The notes under the pieces were generated by a model. It was not told the DNA's origin. It did no database searches and saw only the letters and a list, made by a program, of their open reading frames with translations. Shown here piece by piece: positions 25,901-37,900 of a stretch of DNA of 64,000 bases. Position 1 is the first letter of the stretch. The number at the start of each line of letters is the position of its first letter. The position numbers and the translations under genes are program-made. Location of the stretch: positions 85,090,087 to 85,154,086 of the forward strand of contig JARCOQ010000002.1 in the NCBI GenBank assembly GCA_029207755.1, written 5' to 3'. Origin of the DNA: Chamaea fasciata. Lineage: Eukaryota; Chordata; Aves; Passeriformes; Sylviidae.

Positions 25901-28900
25901 CCAGGTTCTATTTACTGCACTACATGTAATGGTCTTATTGCTACCTGTGCTTCCATTTCTCTGTCATCCTCATGGACTTAGGGTTCAGCCTGCTGTTATT
26001 TCACTGTGCATTGCCTGGCACAACAGGGTTCCCAGCCCTGCAGTGATATGTCCGGAGGCTGGTATTATGGCAATGTTTTTCATAAGGCGGACGCTCTAAA
26101 GAAGGCATCGAGCACCCTTGCTCTTCAGGCAGTTCTCCCCGATGAGATGCCAGACATCCTAGTCATGTCAATTAGTAGGCAGCCAAACTAGAGCCAGGTA
26201 TCATTCCATAAAAGACGGAATCCAAATGTCCCTTTGATAGTAGGGAACAAAAGCTCTTTATCATAATCTTGAAGATTTTATATGTATCTGTACAGGCCAA
26301 CTTAGGACAGCAGAGTAGTATCACCTACAGAGGATCAAGAACTGATCTGCTGCTGGGAGAGGCTTTCTTGTATCTTTAAGTAATTACATTCTGCCCTTGT
26401 TCCTTTGAGTCTTTGCTGCAGAAAGCCAGACAGACAAGGCAGGGGAAGTGCCAAATCTTCAGAAAAAAAACCCCATCAGACACAACCCACACAGTATTTG
26501 CTACCTCATCTGCCAGCCAGAATTACTGTAAGGGGTAGAAGAGGCGTATTCACTACTTACTGTCTTTCCCATTGCCCAGAGGTCCTTTACATCCTCCCAC
26601 CTCCCATTAGATAAGGTTTCTTGGCAGTATATATGCACCATTGTTCTAGCCAGAAGGATATAAGGTGGTGAAGTAATCCAGGAGATAGTATGGTGAAGAG
26701 AGATGGCAGTTTGAGGTGACCTGAGACTGTCCTACGAAGCTTCTGGTACCCTAAGGGAACAAAGAAGCAAAAAGCTTTCTCGGGAAGTGACTGTTCTCAA
26801 GGGAAGTGCTGTTCACACATCTTTCTGGGTTCATGACTGTCTGATCACCTTGAACAAGCTTTGTCTTATCTAGTCATGGGATAGTCCATGTGCTTTCATG
26901 CTTCACCACGTGGCAAAGCACAGCATTTAAGGAACTGGGTAGCCAGAGTGGAACCAAAAGTACTTAAAAGGATGACTTTAATTCCTGCTTCTGCTGCATG
27001 TCACATGCACAGCAACTGGCACAGAACCTCCCAGCTGGTAACTGCCACTCTTAGGGAGATAAGAAAGAAGTACAAAATGAAAGCAGTGGCATCCTCCATC
27101 TGAAGCTGAGTCAGTTTTGACAGACCACAGCCACCACAAATGCTCTGTGTTTCACTTCTCCTTTGTTGCGGCCTGTTCTTTCCGTGTTACACTCGAGAGA
27201 CTTTCAGAATAAAACTAAAATCTAAAAAATATTTATCATTTTATATTATAACATGTTATTTTAAAAAATGTGCTATTCAACTCATTCCTTAATAACTTCA
27301 TAAGCTAATAAAGGATATTGCTGGCAGCACTTTGTCTCTCATTCATTCACAGCTTTAACCTCGTGATTGCATCTTTCCCTGGTTTCCTTGGAGTCGGCTT
27401 GGCCTCAGGCTTTTTGTAAACAGAGGAGCCCCTCTTCCTCTTGGGATAAGCCACCAACAATGGAAAGATACCCGGTCAGAACTTGTCAAGCCAGTCTGTG
27501 CATAATGTCACCATGTATTAAAGCCAGCAATTAATGTAAGCTCCTGAGATCTTCTGCTGCCACTTGAAACCACACCCAGAGGCTGCTGAAGCCTTCCCTT
27601 CATGTCTTCCCCACAGCCAGCAAAAACACACGGGACAGTCACAAGGTCAGCTCTTCTCTCTGCATTCTTCACCACTCCCACAGCTTCCAGACCAACCACT
27701 GAGGATAGCTCTGAAGCCAAGTGAACCACAGCCACCTTTTGATTCCCTCCTGCAGATCAGAATCCCCCAAGCTCTCCTCCACTGAGTCTGAAAGCATCAG
27801 GGCTGGCTGCCTCAGTGATCCTCTAGAGGGGGGGAAACTCCCCTGCTGCAACCCCATTTAATGGAGGTATCGGTTTCCCTTTGTATTTTACTAAAACAAC
27901 TTTCTTTTTTTTCCTCAGACTAAAGCCCTGATCTTGTAGACGAAATTTCTTCTCCCTGAATATTGTGGGAATAAATGTGTACACTTCTGACTGATATTTG
28001 GATATTATCCTGTAATGTGTGTCAGAGTGGTTGTATGAACAATAAGATGAAGGTAATACATTAATTTTAATGTACAAAAGGAACTATGATTGACTTGTTA
28101 TTGTGCATGGGTTTATTCACACACAGAGAAAGAAAAATACATACCTATTTCTGTCTGTTGAGAGACAGATACACTTCCTGTATTCAAATGTACTTCTCTG
28201 TGTGTGCTGCTTATATGAATAGACACAGCAAAGACATTTACCCATTACCCTGAGATTTAGGGATTAACTTTGTCTTTTTTAGAGATGGCCTCAGATTTCT
28301 TAAAATCTGAGACCTGTTTTCTTTATATCTAAAAGCCTCTGTGCACACAAATTGTAGGAGAGGTTCTTTACGACATGTAAGTCTCATACTTGGAAAAGAA
28401 CATCTTATGCCTTCAAGGACTGCAAAAAGTGGTTATTCTTGCCATACATGTGTGCAGGCAAAAGGTCAGAGCCAGAATTTAGAGTCTTTTGAAAGTCAAA
28501 CCACCAACAGCAAGCAAAGCTAGCTTGTGGATTCCCTGAGTGTTTTAAACGCAAACATACTCAAAACTAATCCAAACAACTTTACACAGGGAGATAACAC
28601 CCTCTGTATGTAAGTGTCATTGTTTAATAACACTGCTTATGCATGCATATTTAATTCCACACTGTTGTATCTTTGCTCATTTATACAACTATACTCCAGT
28701 TATTTTAAGAAGGGCTTTACAAATGCATATAGCATTTAGAATATCCTGGCCTACATATTTCCCTTTGTTTATTAAAGTACTAGATGCATTCATGTCAGTA
28801 TACACACCCAATTCCTTAATTTCAGACAAAGCTATTCTAAAGATTTGGTTAACTATTTCTGACATTTCTTTCTTCCCTAAGCTGCTCTGAGAGGTATTTG

Positions 28901-31900
28901 ACTTTTGATTGGATCTATACCACCAGTGCCAGAGGAGTCTTTTTTACGCAAGAAACTTCTGTTTGCATCAAAGACTATTTCGCGGCTGGAAAACAGCCAT
29001 ATTGCAAAATAGCCTGACACAACTGAGAAAGCAACTCCTTTTGGGGGAAAAAAAAAAAAAAAGACAGCTTGTTTTTCAGCTGTAGCCAGGACAGCATTAA
29101 AGCAACATCTTTTTGATCTAGAGAAAAACACTTCTCTTGTCATTCCAGAGCCTGTATTTGCCAGACAATACACACCAATTTCATTCACCATAGCATCCAT
29201 CGTTCTTCCTTGAGCTCTTTTTCTCTTTTCAAACGATGTCTCCCCACTATAGCTCCTCAGTCTCTGATTTTTGTTTATCCTAATATGCAGATTCAGACAA
29301 GTATTGCTTATGGTTTCACTGTTGTAATAACCTGTTAAAATATGGTAATTGTTTCTGCCCTTTACAGGATTTATAGCAAAGTGTATCAACTCCAAACAAC
29401 ACAGCTTAACCTTTTACATCTTGCAAGGATTTGTGCCTTTAGCTCCAGAAACTTAAAAATGACTCCTCCTGGGGCGACTAATTTCACACAGACATTAGAG
29501 AGCTTCCTTGCAGCCTGAGAGAGAGAAGGCAATCCCTCACGAGCTCCCCAGAAAGCTCTGGGGAGCAGGAGTGCTGCTTTCACCTGGCGTGGTAAGCCAG
29601 CATCCCATCAGCTCTCCTGTTCCTTTGGAACCAAGCATGCTGAAAAGCTAAAATGTGAAGTGAATGAACTACATGGCTCCTGCTGACCTCAATGACGCAG
29701 CAAACTGACTTTTTTTGAAATGAGTGTACATGAGAAGGGAACTGCATCCCCGTGTTAAAACACTTTCACAGCTTGTCTTCTTGTCTTCTTGTTCAGCACA
29801 CGGATTTCCTAACATGCAGTGGGAAGAAACTCCGTGACAGCATGAATTGTCTCCTGATGGTGACCACAGCTGTTTGAAAAGGCTGATGAACTCAAGGGCT
29901 AGGAGAGGGCTGGGTGGGTGTAAGGGAAAAAAAAAAAAAGAAGTGAGTGTCCAGGCAGATCTGGAGGCCAGAGATGCTTGATAAGACACATATGATCCAT
30001 GAGGAGCTTTGTTTGATTGTATTTGTCAGATTCCTCCTGCTTGCTGTTGCAGAGACACAGTCCTGACTCACTGAGCTGAGGAAAACTTTTTAAAGAGTTT
30101 AAAATTATGTTTTGGCAGGACTATTGCCCTGCAAAGTCCTCATTGCATCCCATGACTCTCCTATGCCTCACAGAGGGACATCATTGTTGGGACATCATTT
30201 GGGGTATCATTTTGGTCATTGTGCAATTTTTCTCAGTAAAGCTGGTGTGGTTCCAGGGCACTCAGAGGAGATGGGCACGCCTCACTCACCCATGACATCA
30301 GGTGGTTAGGCCAGGCTGATGTAGCAACTTAGCACAAGGAGGTGCTTGGTCAGGTGTCTAAAGAAGGCAGTAGATAAGGAAGAAAACTAATTGCCATCAC
30401 AGACCAATCTGAACCATCATTTTAAACCACCCCAGCCCACACAGATTCAGTGTAATACTCTCAGGGGGAGGGGAACAGAGCAGGACTTCTTAACCCCGTT
30501 TCAAATTCCAGGTGTATGTCTCTCTATCAGGGAGACCAAGGCACAACTCTCACCCACAGATCCTATTTTGCAGAGGGTAGTCCTGCATCTCAGGGCAGAG
30601 TTTCCTTCACCCTAGGGCTGAGGAGCCACAGAAGAAGCCTGGGGGAGAAATGTGCTCTCCGGCTTAATTTCTTCCCCTGCTTCCTTCTCTAGCACTCATT
30701 GCCTTTTGCTGCAGGAAGACATTCCAGCCCATCTGCAGGCACTCTGGGACTCAGCAAGAGGGATGTGATGAAGGACTGTGTGAGGGAGCACTGGTACTTC
30801 CACTGCTCTCCACTCCCAGAACAACCCCGCTATGCTAGGTCTTCTCCTCTCTTGTCCCAGCATGACCCCCACCAAAATCTCAATCCATCAGAGATGTGGG
30901 CACCACTACAAATAATCAACTACTCAGGGCAGCACAGAGAGGAAAATGCCTTTAAAGGGAGCACTGGGATTATGTACATACATACATATCTTTGTATATC
31001 TGCTGCCTTGCCTGCAGGGTGTGGGGAGGCCCCGGCTGGATGGCTGTGGGGACTTCATCCAGCTGTGGATCTTAATGAAACCCCTCCTTTATGATGGCAG
31101 GGAGAGCACGAAACTGCGAACATGGCCAAAGTCCTGCAAAAATGTCTGTGATGCTGCAGCAGAGGACAACTGGAATCAGATGTCACTCAGGGCATCAGCA
31201 AGTTGCCTCTGGGGCCAGGAAGAGACTTCTATCACCTTAGGAGGACAAGTGGTCTCCTGTGCCCTGAGATCTTCTTCGTCTTGGTGTTTCCCAAGCTCAG
31301 AGACTGACCCCAATCAGAGAAGAGCAACGAGATGGGGGGAAGCTCTCCAATGGCACATTTGCTTGGCTAGCCATCTTCTAACAATTTTCACCCATGCCCA
31401 GACAGGTCCAGGACAGGGAAGACTTTTCTTCCACTTATCAGAAGACCTAAAGATTTTTTTTCCCCTCTTGGCTGTTCTCTGAAGTGAAGAGCAGAGGTCT
31501 CCTGCTAGAACTGCTTGAATGTCCTTTACCTAACTTGTTTACTGTCATTGCAAAGACTCCAGACAGTGGTGCCACTTCCAGTCTTTTCTGTTCTCTGCCT
31601 GTAGGCCAGTATATTAGTCTCCAGAGGTCTGATTTTTCTTTTCTCTAACCCAATTATATAATACAGACAACAGAGTGAATTATAACAATCTGCAGTAGAC
31701 TCAATCTTGTGCTGTCTCCTGGCTTTGAACCCCAGGAAGCTGCAGGGTTGTTAATTTTTGTTTTAAACAAGGAACGAGTAATGATAAAGATAGAGAAATG
31801 AATAAGCAAAGCTCACAGGAGGCAATAAATAAATGGTGTGTTTACCATGGCAGGCAGTGACCTGAGGCAGGGGCCTCATTGCATTTTGGCCTCAATGCTA

Positions 31901-34900
31901 TGATGAAAAAGAAGATCTAGAGGTCTGAGTCACTTGCCCCACACAGAGTACCACACTTAATATGTGCTCTTGGATTTTGAATTGCCATGCAGCAGCTCTA
32001 AATGGGGACACTTAGTGTCTTGCTATTTCTGTTTTCCAAAATGTGCTAGCGTACTTTATTTTTTGAATATCATTTTGAACATCCTTTAAACAATGCCCTC
32101 AAGTTCAAAAATCAGAGGTAAAAATATCTTACTCTGCTCTTTCTTCCCTGCTGTCTTTTTTATCATCTTTTCAGCAAAGGAAAATTAGGGAGCAACATCA
32201 CTGAAGGTAGAGCCACCAGCTCATGCACACCAGACACAGCAGTGCTGCCTCATGCTCTCTCACAGGTAAGGTCACTCTTTGCAAGTGAAGGTAACTTTAA
32301 AATTTTGGGAGTCTTACCAGGCACTTTACAAGCAGTTGACTGTTTCTCCAAGTCTCTGTCTTCATTTCTGGATTCAGGAGAGTGAATAGCTTTGTCCTGC
32401 TTCTCCTTGCTTGCAGTAGTGTTTGGAATAGTTATGCCTTGCAACACTGGCTTTTTAGGCAATGGAGGTTTGCTGCTAAGCTGTTCAGAGGACTTTGCTT
32501 TGGGTTTGAACTTTTCATTTAAAGAATCGCCAGTATTTGTATTGGCTGTTTTTCTGATCTCTGCCTTATCACCTCTTAGAAAGGAAGTCAATCCCTCATT
32601 TTCTAAATTAAATTCTGCACTGTATCTTTTAATCCCTTTTGATTCTGGTGGTGAGTTGTCTTCATATTTCAAGGACAGTGAGGTGGATCTAAGTTTCACT
32701 TGAAAAGGACTTTTATCTTTACAACTTGGCTGATTCTGAGATACCGCTGAAGAATTGCTTGGCATTGGTACTGCATCAACAGCTGGGGGAACATAACCGG
32801 TCAAAATTTCTGTAGGTTGGCCTGAGTTCTCAGAGTAGGACTCTGGCACTAGAGTCTCCTTTTTGTTGCTACTTTTTTCCTCTTCCAGATCTCGTCCATT
32901 CTGGAAGTTGTCTTGCCCCTTCTCATTTCTTGAGGAGACCTTTGCTTTGGACAGGAAGAATCCAGCATTTAATGAGCTTTCCAACTCTGATCTTTCTGGG
33001 AAATGCAGGCTTCTGGTGCTCGGTCTCTCCCATGCAGAGGAGACGGAAAACTTTTTGAAGGCATTGAGTTCATTGACTGCCTTCTCAGCTTTCTTCCCCA
33101 ACAGTTCCTCCTTGTGGACCAGTGGCTGACTGTTCTCCTTATCAGAAGCAGCTACATCCTGTGTAGTCTTTATTTTCTCTAGAGAACAGAAAGTAGATGA
33201 TCCCACCTGCATTGAGGAAGAAGGATGTGAAACATGGAATGAGTCTGTGGGCTGGGAAGAACCCATGAAAAACTCCTTCCTGGACTCTGACAATAGAGTA
33301 AACTCTTTGTTTGCTCCTTTATTAGAGGGCATTTCCACAGGTACCTGATCATCCTTCTGTTTATTTTCTTCTGACCTTCCCAAGCAAACAATACTATCCT
33401 TACTAATTGAAATATTTTCCTCAGAAGCTAATTTATTTAATGGAAACACAGTAGGAAGCTCCTTATTTTCTTGATTTACAATATTGCTTGACACATCCCC
33501 AGACAACAGAACCAGTGTTTCTGAGGAATCTCCTTGCTTTTGTACTTCTCTGTTGGAACTGGAATAGGAAGAAGTTGCAGAGTCTTTGCCTTCTGACATC
33601 AGTGAGAACTCAGACTCCTCACATGTCATTTCCAGTGTTGGTTGGCAGTCCTCCGGCTTATTCTCTAGTAGCAGGGTTTCCTGTCCAACAGCAGACTCAG
33701 AAGCAGGCTGAGTCATCACTGGTCTCAAAGCAGGGGGGAGGTCCTCAGGCGTTCTGGGCTTTGGCCAGGAAGCCACATTCTGCGTTGCAGCTGTGCTGCA
33801 TGGCAGTTCTTGATTGCTGGGTTTGAATACAGCATCATCCTCTTCTTCTTCCTCTGGGGTACAGCTCAAATCAGTCAGAGATTCAGACTGGGTCCTCTGT
33901 AAAAAAGAAATTCAGGAAGCCTCGTCACCATGTACAACTTCACTTTTTTCCATATTCATCATTACATTTACAGTTGAGATCTTAGAGAGGAAGGCAATAC
34001 TTGCCTCCAGTGCTGAGCTTGCAGTTTTCTTAACTTAGAGACTGGATGCTTTTTTTAAATTAAGCGGATCCTGGAATAATGCATTTAACCAACATAAAAG
34101 CAATGTGTGACATTTCCTTCTGCACAACTAGTGCTTTCATGCCTTTGTAGATGGGAAGTCCATCAGAACAATGGGCATTGGACTGTCCTTGGCAACTGAT
34201 TCTCCAGAGCATACTGCCTATGTTGTGCTGCTCTTAGGCAAAAAGCAACACTTGAAAGAGAAAAATATGTCTCTTTGTATTTTGCTACTCCATGCTAGCA
34301 TTAAAATTAAACAACCCATTCTTCCTGAAGCATGACTCTGAAGAGGAAAAGATACATAGAAGCAAGAGCAAAAGCCTAACAAATCCATCCGGTTATGACA
34401 CTCCATTCCAGCTGAGAATCTGCCCCATATGGCAGTCTTGTGTCTAATCCCACTGTCATACAGTGTTACAGCCTTGCCTCCTTTGTGTAAAAGTCTTATT
34501 TTTCTTTCAAGAGTTAAACTATTTGATAAAAGTTTATAAATTCATATATAGTTAAAAAGTGTACAAATTTATATATAGTTATCTGTGAGATCTTGTGTTT
34601 AAACTTGATGTGAGGACCAGCTAAATACACAGGATTATTTGAAAGCACAGTACTGAGCTGCTGAATACGCCTTTTCATATGGTGCTTGTATTAGCTGACT
34701 GCTTCACCATAGTTTGTTGGGTAAATATATACTTTGGATGTAGGCCCTAATACTAAGAACACAAAAACTGCACTTTAAAGATGTTCTACGGTGCTTACAG
34801 ATTCTTGTTTTGCAAATGCAGTTGCAAAAAAACCCCAGCTGCAATGCCACCTGCATTCACAATCCATATACACAAGAACATAAAAGCAGAAGATATCAGC

Positions 34901-37900
34901 CAGAAGCAAGGCGTGCAGGCAGAATTGGGCAAGAAAAATATTAAAAATTGTATTATCAAAACATGTGAACACTCTCTGTGGGAATCCAGAAGGGCTCAGT
35001 CAGCTGGCAGTTCATAGGCAGTCTGGACAAAGCAATCGTATTTTAGTAACAATGTTAGAATGGAAGAGAAGGATTGATTGGTGAATTATTGCCTTATGTG
35101 TTTTTCTAAATAACTGGCCTCATCATTGTGCTGCTCACAGCGGTGCTCTACTGAGCTGAAAGGTCACTCACAGATTTGGAGATATACAGAAGATCAGCTA
35201 GTAATATTTTGAGACAGAGGGAATGATATTTCTGGTAATAAGCTAGCCAAATTAATGGTTTCACCGTATTTAAAACATTGAAAAACCCCATGAACAAGAA
35301 AGTACAAATACTGTAGTAAAAGCTGAAAAACTTCAGTGCTAAAAGAAAGGAAGGAAAGAAAGAAAGAAGAGAAACTGAGCTTTGCCCTTCACAAAATATG
35401 ACAAAGGATCAGATAAATGGTGTTTAGAAGGATGGTTTTTTTTAATACTATACACTTTTTAATAGCCTTTTTAAAATAGTATGCACTTTCATTTTTATTG
35501 TGGCTTTGTTTGTTTGTTTTCTGTTAAGACTTACTTTAAATCTCTGTAGAGCAGGTAAAGGGTTTACAGGTTTTGGGGCAGGGAGAGGTCTGAATTTAGA
35601 GCAGTCTTAATGTACAGAATTTGGCTCCGATTAATAGGCCAAAACTTACTCTTTCTGTACTTTTTGAAAATATAAGATCAATTCTACTCTGGAAGATAAA
35701 AGAGGTCCTCCATGAGTAGTCTCCCAAATACTCAAGATTTTACAAGATATTCCAGATTAGGAAAAGTACACAAGTTCATCGTAACACTTAAAAAAAATCT
35801 TTTAAGTAAGAAATGCAGCAGTCAGTCCAACTTCTGCATCACAAACAGGATACTAAATTGTACTGCACAGTGAATTTAAGAAGAAATTGTTACATAAACT
35901 GCTCCATCACAAGCCAGCCGGTAAAATCACAATATTTAATCTGTTCCTAGTGTCTACTTCAGATACTTGTCAGATAACAGCAATTAAAACCCAATGAAGT
36001 ACCCATGCAGCAAACTGACTTTATCATATCTGAGTTTCAGCAAACTGACTTTATCATATCTGAGTTTCAAATACAAAGCCCAGTAAGAACTTTCTGGGTT
36101 TGTGTCAAAAGTGACGCTGTTTATTTTCACATGTACCTGAGAAAATTTTCTCATTCTACTGGATCTCTGGTTCCGGGGTTTTATTAAAAGCTTGTGTTTA
36201 GCAGCAGAATTATCCAAGAAAGCAGAAAGCTCAGGTGGAATGTCAAAATTGGCTGTAGGGGAGATGGTGCTACTGTCAGATGTCCGGGGAGACTCAGTTT
36301 TGGAACTTCCATGCCTAGTGAACAGCTGACCATCTGTAGAACAAGGTCTGGAAGAAGAACCCAATGTAACCTGAAAAAAAAAAAAAAAAAAAAAAAAAGA
36401 AATGCCCCAAATGGAGAATCAAACAAAGAAACAAGAAACAAAGACACAAAAATAACAATTCTACAGATAAGTAGCCATATTTCTTACCATTTTAAGTTTG
36501 CCTCTTTTTCTTTTTGACATTTCTTTTAAAATACATTGCATTTCCTAATGTTGCACATGATGTACTGGTGTTAGCAATTCTGCATTTTTAGCTGCTTGAG
36601 TATTATGATATACTGTCAAGTGGGAAGGAGCAAATACCATCTAACTGGAAGATCTAAAGCACACAAATACATGGTCAGCATGTTTGAGAAGACAGATTTA
36701 TGAAGAGTACTGTTACAGAACCTAAAGGGCCATTTTCCTTTCTGGGGTTGTCCTCCAGCATCTTTGTCTAGGCTCCTACCCACAGATGTTTTGTGCTGAG
36801 CATCTTTAGCTTCCTATATGTCAACAGGTCCCTTCCAACTCTACAATACCCTCCCAAAGACAAAAAAATTAAGAATTAGTGGCATTGACACTTAAGTAAG
36901 CTTGTGTTTTTACCTCATGTCTTTATATCTGCATTTACTGGAAACATAAAATTTCATTAATAGACTATTCTGGGGAAGGAAGTGATGGATAATTCCTACT
37001 AGAGGCCAATAACCCATCCAGAAACAACTCCTGAATGCTGCAAGGGGTGCCATACTTTCACAAAGCTGGAATTCAGCTTGCCTGTGAGTTTCACCAAAAA
37101 CTACCCTAGTTCCAGGGATGATGCAAAAAGAACGCTGGAAAATTTGTTAAAAATTACTCTAAAAAGGGTTCCTCCTTTCTCTCAGATTCAGTTTAGCAAA
37201 TAGGCAAAATGGTATTTCCAAACTATCTGTCATAGCATTAACATGACATCTGACAACTCATGACAGCACTCCCTTCGTAGGCTTGAAATTCTGGTTCATT
37301 TCTTTGAAGGAGATTTCCTCCTTTGTCACACCTTCTTCTGTGGGCATTATTCTTTCTTCATCTTTCTTTTTTTCTGGAAGTGGTATTTTACTAAGGAGGT
37401 TGGATGGGAGAAGGGCTGGGCAGGTTGGTGTCCATTTTATTTTGGGAGGGAAAAACCATCAGGATTGTCTGCAAGTAGAACTCTGCAATATGCACTGCAG
37501 CCCAAAGATACTGCGTAGTGTAGTGAGGGCCTGCTACAGCTTGCTAAATTGTCAGGGGGAAACTCCCATTGATTTTAGCAGAGGCTGAATCCACACCTTC
37601 TAATCATACTTTCTACTTAAGAAAAAGAAGGTAGCTCAGACATGCTGAATAATGGATGCTCTCATTAATTTTAACTCTACAATATCTGCAGTCTAGCAGT
37701 GGAACATGACTAATGTACAACAAACGATAGGTGACTGCATTATACATTAGCACCTAACAGTGAATACATTGACACTTCAGCTCCACGGTGAAGACACAGC
37801 ACGTGTTCTCTTTCAAAGCACGTCACTATCTGCCTGCCTTTCTTCTGGCTCCTGCTTTTCCTTGAGAACTTTGCATGTCTTCTCCTTGGCAGTGCTTAGT

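Larger units (their letters stand above)
22726..32317. other. CRACDL: CRACDL intron 7 (9.6 kb)
   Basis: The largest intron between coding exons. It contains an old CR1/L3-like remnant (about 24640-25150), a T/G-rich tract (24817-24870) and A-runs at 29047-29062 and about 29927-29939. Frames of 172 codons (28877-29395, minus) and 178 codons (30946-31482, plus) look like chance. I see no extra exon. Confidence 0.75.

Noticed and set aside
28877..29395. 172-codon minus-strand frame in CRACDL intron 7
   Set aside because: It runs through an A-rich tract read as poly-Phe, with no conserved motif; inserting it would break the phase 1 junction seen between exons 7 and 8.
30946..31482. 178-codon plus-strand frame in CRACDL intron 7
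   Set aside because: Antisense to the gene, no recognisable family, and overlapped by another frame of similar length.
32250..32317. Continuation of the exon 7 frame past 32318 to its stop
   Set aside because: GTGCCTG|GTAAGA is a strong donor. The alternative CCT|GTGAGA joined to exon 8 would create TAG, while the chosen donor gives conserved EKS.
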